Source: Pyrus communis (Eukaryota > Streptophyta > Magnoliopsida > Rosales > Rosaceae). From it: a stretch of DNA of 64,000 nucleotides. The notes under the pieces are model-generated. The model was not told where the DNA came from. It was given only the letters and a program-made list of their open reading frames with translations, and made no database searches. A program made the translations under genes and the position numbers. The stretch is from NCBI RefSeq assembly GCF_963583255.1, contig NC_084816.1, positions 22,575,344 through 22,639,343 of the forward strand. Reading direction: 5' to 3'. Each line of letters opens with the position of its first letter. Position 1 is the stretch's first letter. Shown here one piece after another: positions 57,401 through 64,000 of the stretch.

Positions 57401-57594
57401 TAAGGGTAGCTTTCAGGATGAGAAGCTGAAGGGTTAGCGGCTCCCGGCGGCGGCGCCGGCTGAGGGAATCCCGTCGGCGGAGGCGGTGGTGGGTAGTTGG
57501 CTACTCCTTGGAAAGTTCCGTACTCGGGTGGCGGAGGGGGATGGTGATGATGATGATCACTTGATACTCCTCTCTCCTTTTCGTCTTCGCCCAT
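51423..57594 (-). CDS. 60S ribosomal protein L18a-like small membrane protein
   Basis: Exons 57594-57381, 56942-56867, 51773-51653 and 51482-51423 join in frame to 156 aa. The N-terminus is His- and Pro-rich ([20 protein letters not shown]), then Pro/Gly-rich up to a conserved [14 protein letters not shown], a basic Cys-rich stretch ([15 protein letters not shown]), a first membrane segment ([20 protein letters not shown]), a short loop ([14 protein letters not shown]) and a second membrane segment ending GATKGGHGW. This matches the plant proteins annotated as RPL18a-like, which, despite the name, look like tail-end membrane proteins. Function is not established. Intron 2 is 5.1 kb, since it holds a LINE and Copia D in the same orientation as the gene. 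Confidence 0.93.
52631..53190 (-). repeat. 3' LTR of Copia D
   Basis: 560 bp. Differs from its partner at only a few sites: a one-base indel near the start, two G/A changes, a small difference in a (CTTG)n stretch and a 2-bp difference in an (AC)n run. Confidence 0.93.
53346..55991 (-). CDS. Copia D Gag-RT-RNase H polyprotein (no protease or integrase)
   Basis: Single open frame of 881 aa. Gag (residues about 8-200: [20 protein letters not shown]) is followed by a zinc knuckle C264-x2-C267-x4-H272 with Y277 in place of the last Cys. Then, with no DSG protease and no integrase HHCC/DDE motifs, comes the linker ([15 protein letters not shown]), reverse transcriptase ([32 protein letters not shown]) and RNase H ([34 protein letters not shown]). 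It ends at HVEVHYH; a small deletion shifts frame so that the usual last ~50 residues ([10 protein letters not shown] etc., still present in another frame to about 53200) are lost. The large gap preserves frame. Unlikely to move by itself; it could be helped by an intact relative. Confidence 0.92.
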   Translation of the reverse strand: MGDLQVVGGIKKLNNKNYNTWATCMESYLQGQDLWDVVGGNEVTQPEEDTSGTLRKWKIKAGKAMFALKTTVEDDMLEHIRKAKTPKEAWDTFATLFSKRNDTRLQLLENELLSVAQRDMTIAQYFHKVKSICREISELDPSAAIVGSRIKRIIIHGLRPEYQGFVAAVQGWPTQPSLVEFENLLADQEALAKQMRGVSLKGEEEALYTKSKGSFKQRAGGGSKRNGDKEKGHQGGGSSRPGGALKYHGNHGQSQNNKRFESKCYNCGKNGHMAKDYWFKRPAESNVANSEKKIEDDWDVVASLAVEEEWDAEASSCWCSENEASPDPKEFEDTLQGKLGDQAAQIQSSPDEPEDLLAGDDVEQEVPKSPWQTGMYQQPQEVRPSRVEVSTPQSQLRRSTRVRKPNPKYANAAITDGAPKEPEVFEEASQSSEWIRAMEEEITALKQNQTWDLVPKPRDVKPISCKWVYKIKHRPDGSVERYKARLVARGFSQQYGLDYDETFSPVAKLTTVRVLLALAANKNWNLYQMDVKNAFLHGELDREIYMMQPMGLESKVHLEYVCKLRKALYGLKQAPRAWYGKIAEFLTQSGYSVAHADSNLFVKANGGKLAIVLVYVDDLIITGDDEVEICRTKENLSVRFKMKELGQLKHFLGLEVDCTQEGIFLCQQKYAKDLLQKFGMLECKPILTPVEPNAKMCAHEGIDLEDATMYRQLVGSLIYLTLTRPDISYAVGVMSRYMQNPKKPHLEAVRQILRYVKSTIDYGLLYKKGEDGKLVGYCDADFAGDHDTRRSTTGYVFRIGSGVVSWCSKRQPTVSLSTTEAEYRAAPMAAQENAWLVQLMSDLHQPVDYPVPLYCDNQSAIRLAENPVFHVRTKHVEVHYH
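56116..56672 (-). repeat. 5' LTR of Copia D
   Basis: 557 bp, promoter side on the minus strand, near-identical to the left copy. (AC)n and CTAGAATT...AATTCTAG-like inverted motifs occur in the U3 part. Confidence 0.93.
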
Positions 57595-58680
57595 ATTTTC
57601 AAGTTACAATTATTGGTTTTCGAGCTTTCTGTTTGTGTGATTTTGATTTGGAGTTCGGAGTTTTGGTCGTTGGTGGTTGGAACTTGCGAGGTGGGTTGGA
57701 GCTGTCGGAGCAAGTCGACAAGTTAATAATTTTCTTTCGTTTTCATGTTGTGTGAATGCTAAGAAAAGGGTGCAAATGTAAATTTGGGCATGTGATCGGT
57801 GATTATATCTGATTGTGAATCAGTGATTGTATTAAGTACATGCGTTTTATAGTTAAATTCTGTAGTCAAATTTAAATTCAAATGCAATTAAAATAACTGT
57901 TTTTTCAATCGAATACTCAACAATAGAGTTACGTCTCCATAATGAGCTAGTCGCTATTAAAATCAAACTTACTACAAATATATATTGGTTTAATATTTTG
58001 TTAGAGTTGAACAATCTAACTTAAACTTAAGACCTTCTTCGACTAAGTTGAGGCATTTACCACCAAATAATGGGTATAAACTTTTTAAGGTCTAAACTTA
58101 TCTATCTATTTTTGTCTCCCAAGTTGATAACCTAATAATGAGTCCCATTTGTTGGTGTTTGCTTGTTCTTGTACTTGAAAAGAGACTAAAATTAGGAAGT
58201 GATAAACACACCGCTTTTTTTTTCTTTCTCTACACTTACGTGTAATATTATGTTTTGTTTTTGTTCGATTTTATTTAGTCTTACAGTAAAAAAATAAAAA
58301 AAAAGTGTGTGAAAATCAAATTTCTAAAATTTCTCAACAAAAAATGGGCAAAAAGAGGATTAAATTAAGTGAATTCACTGGCCAATGAATTAAAAATTAT
58401 TACTAATAGCAAACTGCTATTGGTACTCGAAAAATCCAATTGTACACTTGTCATATGAGTACTTTTCTTTTTAAAACTAAAAAACTTAGAGTAGACAATT
58501 AATTTTTGTAATGTCAACAACCTTTTTTTTTCTTTTTTTTTTTTCTAGGAAATAAGCTTAATTATCAGGAGGCTTGAATGATACTTGTTATGCCTTATTC
58601 TACTGTGGGCCCTTAGGCTGGAGTTTCAATGGGCTTGGGCATCCAAAATATCCAAAACTAAAAGAAACTAAAAATTTGTA
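57595..58680. other. Upstream region of the RPL18a-like gene, intergenic
   Basis: The first 150 bases upstream of the start codon should hold its leader and promoter; no unambiguous TATA box is seen. The frames at 57486-57755 are shadows of exon 1. The rest is AT-rich without gene signals. Confidence 0.45.
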
Positions 58681-60150
58681 GATCGAGGAGCAGATTGAAG
58701 AGGTTTTCTCTGCTGCACACATGGGATGCACATGCCTCCAAACACAATTAAATCCCAGCCTTCCATTTTATAGCTTAAAAACGAGCGGATGTGATGAGCT
58801 TAGTCGGCTCATGCGCAAACTTTTAACGATATATGGAATACTATTTTGTAAACCACTTTCAGCGGTTCAACTCTTTCGAGCTAAATTAACTACAAGGAGA
58901 GGATACCAAAGGGAAAGGAGAGGATAAATCCTCTCCTGAAATCTTTCAACAAAGCCCACAGATCAAGTGATCCAGATTTCTGAAAGTTGATTAAACGGCT
59001 AAAAACAGAGGTCATTTTTAAAAGTTATAATAATTTTAGTCGTTGGATCAAATTTCAAGGATCCGAATCACTTAATCCGTGAAATTTGGTGGAAGAAATC
59101 TAGAGCAGATCTCTTTCCATGCCAAAGAACCAGAATAATGGGAGAAGCTTTACATGACTTAACTGAGATACCAATCAAAATTAAAACTTGTTTGTCTATG
59201 ACATTACATACGTGACCAAGAGGACCGCCCTTTGCCAAGTCAAAGTTAACAATAAAGGGGCGGAAAAGATATAATTAAACTTCACTTTATTACGCAGTTT
59301 TGAGACATCTGTCAACATAAATAGTTTGGCAGCTAATCATACATTATGAAGCTGTGGAAAAATCCGTTTTGACCAAGCTCCGTGTATAAAGGGGTTGAGA
59401 TGATTGTGAAAGGAATTAACAAACAATTAGAAATGCGCAAGGAGTAACTAAAAGGTATATAAAAATTATAAAATATTCAGTACAACATACAATTATTATA
59501 TATTCAATGTAGGCATTGATTTGATTTAGAGAGACAAACAAAAATTAGAAAATGAAAATTAATGGAAAAAAACTTGAAAACTTTGAGTTTTAACGAAAAT
59601 GATAAAAAGATGTTATAAGTAAATAGTACTAAGATTGACTCAAATTTTAAACCTAAAATTTAAATTTGAAGGCTTACGTGGCACTTTGATATCTTTTAAA
59701 TTTTTACTTTCCAACCGATATGTCAAATTTTAAACATAAAATAATAATTTATATGTATTTTCTTTGCATTGGGAATGAAAAGAAACAAAAGGATAATGTT
59801 TTAAACCAATAAAAAAATTAATAAAAAAACATTTAATAATTAATTAAAAAAAATCTGAAGGTGCTGTCAAATTTGGTAGTAAGGGGAGATGTCAATCCAT
59901 GTCATGCTACATTAAATTTGTCTTCTCGGTTGAAAAACATTAATGTTGTCTTTTGTTACTATTATTGTTGATTTGGACAATTTGACATCTCCTTTGGAGA
60001 TGCTCTTAGAGTAAAAATGTAATTTTTCGTTAAAATGAATAGTACCGAAAACTTTTCGTTAAAGTTCCTAATTAGAAAACCTAATGCTTGTGGAAACATA
60101 TCACACATATGCGCCACGTGTTGAGACATGATTGGCCCTACATACTTTAT
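58681..60150. other. Intergenic, no gene seen
   Basis: The small frame at 58721-58927 lacks family features. A 10-bp perfect palindrome (AGGAGAGGAT, AA, ATCCTCTCCT) at 58916-58937 and a match to CCTCTCCT-rich MITE-like text hint at a decayed short element. Confidence 0.4.
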
Positions 60151-60152
60151 TT

Positions 60153-60373
60153 TGGATTTGGATCCCCTCCTGAGTCCAAGGAGAGGATTCTCCTCACCAA
60201 GCAGTGTGGGCCGTTGGATAAAAGTGTGAGCCGTTGGATTTTTATCCAACTGCTACAAACAGGGAGTTCCTTTAAAGTTATATTAATTATAATTGTTGGA
60301 TGAAAATCTAATGATCCATACTTCTTGATCAGACTCATCTTCTTCTTGGACTCAGGAGAGGATCCAAATCTCT
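60153..60373. mobile_element. MITE with about 30-bp inverted terminal repeats
   Basis: TTTGGATCCCCTCCTGAGTC at 60156 and, inverted, GACTCAGGAGAGGATCCAAA at about 60349 form arms of about 30 bp with one or two mismatches. Length about 220 bp, AT-rich centre, no coding capacity. The target duplication is not clear. Confidence 0.75.
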
Positions 60374-61516
60374 TGATTTTTTCAATGGTAATATAACGTG
60401 AAAGGTGACAAACTTTTACGTTGGAGGTGTCCCACTCCACCAAATCCACTCTCCCATATCCATCTGCCGACAAATCTGGACCTCGGTCCACCACAACTTG
60501 ATAGAATCACATGTAATGTTTACCTTAGTAAAACAAGGAGTGAGTGAATTGATCCAAGCACGTGTAGTGTTTGACTTAGTGAAACAAGGATTATAATTCT
60601 CTCCGCTCTTAATCTCCTAAGATTTCCTCCTTTCCTTCATTTCTCTTACACTTTTTTTTTTGTCTCTCTCTATATAAAGCAATTAATATAAAATGTTAAT
60701 ATAGTTTAATCATAACTGTTAATGAGAAAGAAAAGGGAGGAGAGGGAGAGTAATAGGGAAGAATGTCTTACTCCGTATAATAATTACAAACTGTTAGAAT
60801 GTGAACATTCAACACAACTTAGTAAAACATGTATCAGTTATTATTTCGGAAACTTAACGAATCAATCGTATGAATATGTAAAATACAAGGATTTTCAATC
60901 CCAACAGGAAAATGAGAGAAATGAATACTCAATTTAAAGCGAGTAAACACAATTCTATACTATCAAATTTTGTAAATTATATAACATGATTGTTGATTGG
61001 ATTATCTTAAGTGTCGATTAGCGTACTTATTTCTTATTGCACATTATATGATTTACAAATTTGATTTAAAAAATTAGTTTACCTAACATTACTCATAATG
61101 TATTATTGAACTGAAACGACATGACATAGTGAATCTATTTCATGTAAATAATTCTCAAACAAGAGACATTGCCAATTTTTTAATTTTACAATATATGCAC
61201 ATGATCGCAAAAGCTCCTGGAAATCATGCGAAATTCATCTTTACCTTATACACATTTTTATTAATTTTTTGTCATTAATCTTTTACAATTGATTTAACCT
61301 GATAACCAAGATTTCAAAAAAATGTTTAAGAAATAAAAAAAAAAGGGTAGATAGTTCTATCGAACAATTGTTATCTCTGCCATGCGATCAACCCAACTAG
61401 TTGCATGTGATGTGACGATGATACTCCAAGCACGAGCCGAATTTGACCTAAAAAATTGGCTATAAAATGTGCCGCGAGACAGGGGAAAACACACTCTTTG
61501 TCGTTTTCCAACCAAC
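60374..61516. other. Intergenic, no gene seen
   Basis: AT-rich. A short duplication of 'cacatgtaatgtttaccttagtaaaacaagga' type text occurs at 60507 and 60558 (AGTGTTTGACTTAGTGAAAC). The frame at 60722-60937 is unsupported. Confidence 0.45.
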
Positions 61517-61692
61517 AAGGATCCTCCTTGCTAAATCCTTAGGATTTGTAAATTGTATTTGTTTATTGTATATAATCCGTTTTTGTCAAGTACTGTTTAG
61601 GTTTAATTTTAAATAAAAAAATTTAAAATGTACGATGAACGGACATGATTCACAAATCCTTGGATCCTCACAAAGAGGATTCAACAAGGATC
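61517..61692. mobile_element. Possible short MITE (imperfect inverted repeat)
   Basis: AAGGATCCTCCTTGCTAAAT with TTAGGATTTGTAAATTGT at the left is imperfectly reversed at 61648-61692 (CACAAATCCTTGGATCCTCA, CAACAAGGATC). Length about 176 bp. The arms have several mismatches. Confidence 0.45.
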
Positions 61693-62505
61693 ATGATTCA
61701 TTTTCAAAATATGGTGCAGTTTACGACTATCCAGTTAGGATTTGAATCTCATCCAGATCTAAGTTGTGGGGATTCTTATATTCTAACTGTTTTGTATGAT
61801 CAAAAATTATTTTAAATTTATTTATTTAAAATTAAATACAAATAGTACTTAAAGAAAATTGACAGTAAATATAAAAAAAAATCTAGAAAGACTACTCATC
61901 CATCCCGTTAAAAGCCATTTATCGACACGCGTAGGTGACGTGTTACGTAGACGTGGCGACCAACTGCCAGTCAATTGCAACCTTCCTCAAATATAACCCT
62001 CCACCCTCCGCACTTTGTCGTAATTCGTATTGCTTCTCTCTCTACCTTCCCGCCGGTAACTTCAGCTCTAAGGTTCCGTTTCATCTTCTCTGGCCACCAA
62101 AAACATTCCTCTTTGCTTTAACTTTTTCGTTTGGGTATTTTGAAGTGAAGCTTCTGATTTCATCAGTTGTTTTTACTTTAATTTCTGCTTTGAAAAGAAT
62201 CTGGGGTTCTTAATGTTTTAGTGGGTAGCTCTCAGATTTCAATAAATTACATGGTTTGTTGTTGGTTTTGAGTTTGCCCTTCTGGGTTTTTGTTCCTTTT
62301 TAATGCTTGTCAGACTATTTCTTGAGCTTTTACTTTTAGTGTTGGATTTGTCCTTTGATATGTTGACTCTAAATTGGTGATTCTTTTTAAAGGTTTTATG
62401 GGGAGGGGTTTAGATGGGGTGAGAGAGAGTAAAGTTTGAATTTTGCAAAAAGAAGAGAGAGAAAAGTTGCTTTTGGCTTTTGGGTTTGAACAAGAAGAAG
62501 AAGAG
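61693..62505 (+). promoter_or_regulatory. Promoter and leader of the NTMC2-like gene
   Basis: AAATATAA at 61989-61996 could be the TATA box, followed by a C/T-rich stretch (CTTCTCTCTCTACC, about 62032) that would be the leader. The leader to the start at 62506 is about 480 bases and may contain a 5'UTR intron. Confidence 0.4.
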
Positions 62506-63987
62506 ATGGATGTAACAGAAGTTACAGTGATACACCATGTGGGGATTGTGTTAATGGTGATCTGGTTTCTCTCTCACTTCAATTGCTGCCACCCAGTTGC
62601 CTACTTCATCTCTCTCATTTATCTCTACCTGGTATGGAATCACTGCTCTTCCTTATTACTGCTTTTTTCTCTTGAATTCATTAATCTTTTTTTGTTAAAG
62701 GGATTAAATTTGTTTTAGGAAACTAATTAAAGCAAGAAAAGTAAATTATGAGCTCTTTCTCTTTATGCAAGGGATTAGAATCAAGCACAAAGTTGGCCTT
62801 TTTCATTGGTTCTTTCTGTCAATTATATGTAATGTGATTTGATAACTGGTATTGATTTGGATGTGCAATTTCAATACTTAATAAGCACTTTTGCTTCTGT
62901 TTTCGACAGGTTCATGAGCGGTATGTTATGAGATTGCGGAAGAAATTACAATTTGAGGAAAGAAAACAGGCTAATCAGAGAAGGGTAATTTTTAGTTTTC
63001 CCTTTTGTATGGTTGATTACTTTATCAGTGATTAGTACATTGAGTAAAAGAGTCTTTGTTGATCTTTATTATTGTTCAAGTGAGAAGCAATTAAAAGAAA
63101 GACGACCCGCCATAAGAAAGGTTCTTGAATATAAAGTCAAACTGAACTCTTTTGAATATCTATGCTTTGCACTTCTGTTGGGAAATTATCTTAGTTATTC
63201 AAAAATTAAATTTGGGTTTTCGAATTATGGTTGAATTAGTTTGGCAGTGCAATATCTCATGTTATTTTTCCCTTGCCTTGTCCGATACTTCAGGTACTTT
63301 CTGATTCTGAGACCGTGCGGTGGTTGAACCATGCAGTTGAAAAGATATGGCCTATATGTATGGAACAGATTGCTTCACAGAAAGTTCTCCTCCCTATCAT
63401 ACCTTGGTTTTTGGAGAAGTACAAACCGTGGACTGTTGTATGACTTTATCTTCTGATTTATTCATGTTCAATACTCTAGTTTTGATTGCTCCTATTAGTT
63501 TGGGTTGGTCACTTTAGTCTAAAGTGCTCTCTCTTTTGAGGACTCGGATTTTTTATACTATTTTGATTGCCCCATAGTGTATTGTGATCACTTCAGCTGT
63601 TTGTATGTACAGTAAACTAGTTCTAATTATCTATATGGTTATACATATGCAGGGTAAAGCTATAGTACAGCATCTTTACTTGGGAAGAAACCCACCTATG
63701 TTCACCGAGATGAGAGTTCTTCGCCAATCTACTGATGATGACCACTTGGTATGAGTTAGCATTCTCCCGCATGTTGGACCAGTATTTTCGTGTGCTCTTC
63801 TTGGCTTTCGTTCTAGAATTCAGCCAACACAAAGTAATACATTGTAATAATGCAGGTTCTGGAGCTGGGGATGAATTTTCTGACAGCTGATGATATGCTT
63901 GGAATTCTAGCTGTGAAACTGAGGAAAAGACTAGGTTTTGGAATCTGGGCAAAGTTGCATATTACAGGCATGCATGTTGAAGGGAAG
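62506..63987 (+). CDS. NTMC2 type 6 (SMP/C2, tricalbin-like) protein, 5' part
   Basis: Five exons seen: 62506-62631, 62910-62984, 63294-63437, 63653-63748 and 63856-63987, all phase 0, giving 191 aa before the window ends in an intron (GTATGG at 63988). A membrane anchor occupies residues about 8-42 (VGIVLMVIWFLSHF, YFISLIYLYL); then VHERYVMRLRKKLQFEERKQ, and the start of the SMP lipid-binding domain (VRWLNHAVEKIWPICMEQIA, LYLGRNPPMFTEMRVLRQST, LELGMNFL, AVKLRKRLGFGIWAKLHITG). Proteins of this family tether the endoplasmic reticulum to the plasma membrane and carry C-terminal C2 domains, which would lie to the right. I match it to the plant NTMC2T6 type from memory of its N-terminus. The start is the first ATG in frame with this homology. 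Confidence 0.92.
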
Positions 63988-64000
63988 GTATGGATTTGCC

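Noticed and set aside
57486..57755. 89-aa plus-strand frame over exon 1 of the RPL18a-like gene
   Set aside because: Shadow of the His/Pro-rich exon on the other strand.
62443..62505. Upstream extension of the NTMC2-like protein
   Set aside because: It would need a TTG start; the first ATG in frame, at 62506, matches the family N-terminus.

Overview
This is eukaryotic, AT-rich plant nuclear DNA. GT-AG introns, RPL18a-like and SMP/C2 (NTMC2) genes, a tandem F-box/FBD cluster and Ty1/Copia, CACTA, Cassandra and LINE elements point to a eudicot. The Cassandra-type LTR and the F-box/FBD expansion fit Rosaceae (apple, pear or Prunus); that placement is inference from remembered family features, not a search.

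Layout. 1-8751: right part of a CACTA (En/Spm) transposon with an interrupted TNP2-type transposase on the minus strand, satellite-like arrays and a right terminal repeat ending at 8751. 9403-10031: a Cassandra-type (5S-derived) TRIM joined head-to-head to an inverted LTR fragment, then an AT microsatellite. 10100-15789: a degenerate retroelement with an antisense pseudo-ORF and a terminal LTR, itself hit by a 2.4-kb solo LTR with perfect 5-bp target duplications. 16558-50500: a minus-strand cluster of six F-box/FBD loci. Two are intact on paper (16558-18151, 460 aa; 38058-39667, 430 aa); four are pseudogenes, three of them split by Copia insertions. 23263-23952 holds a plus-strand DEDDy 3'-5' exonuclease gene. 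51423-57594 is an intact four-exon gene for a 60S ribosomal protein L18a-like small membrane protein; its 5.1-kb second intron holds a truncated RTE-type LINE that carries a nearly intact Copia element lacking integrase. 57.6-62.5 kb is intergenic with MITE-like repeats. 62506 to the right edge is the start of an NTMC2 type 6 (SMP plus C2, tricalbin-like) gene, cut by the window.

Four full-length Copia elements (A 24987-35241, B 28528-33635 nested in A, C 42935-47837, D 52631-56672) and two solo LTRs have target duplications I can read exactly, so the insertion order can be reconstructed. The clearest unusual points are: an integrase-less Copia with a long open Gag-RT-RNase H frame and near-identical LTRs; Copia B with TATTG/CAATA termini and a changed protease motif; a CACTA element carrying inverted satellite arrays and a 74-bp palindrome-bearing array; a 9-bp-TSD Mutator-like foldback element; and traces of a segmental duplication (F-box plus the RPL18a-like last exon). 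I found no convincing wholly new gene system; the novelty here is structural and evolutionary.
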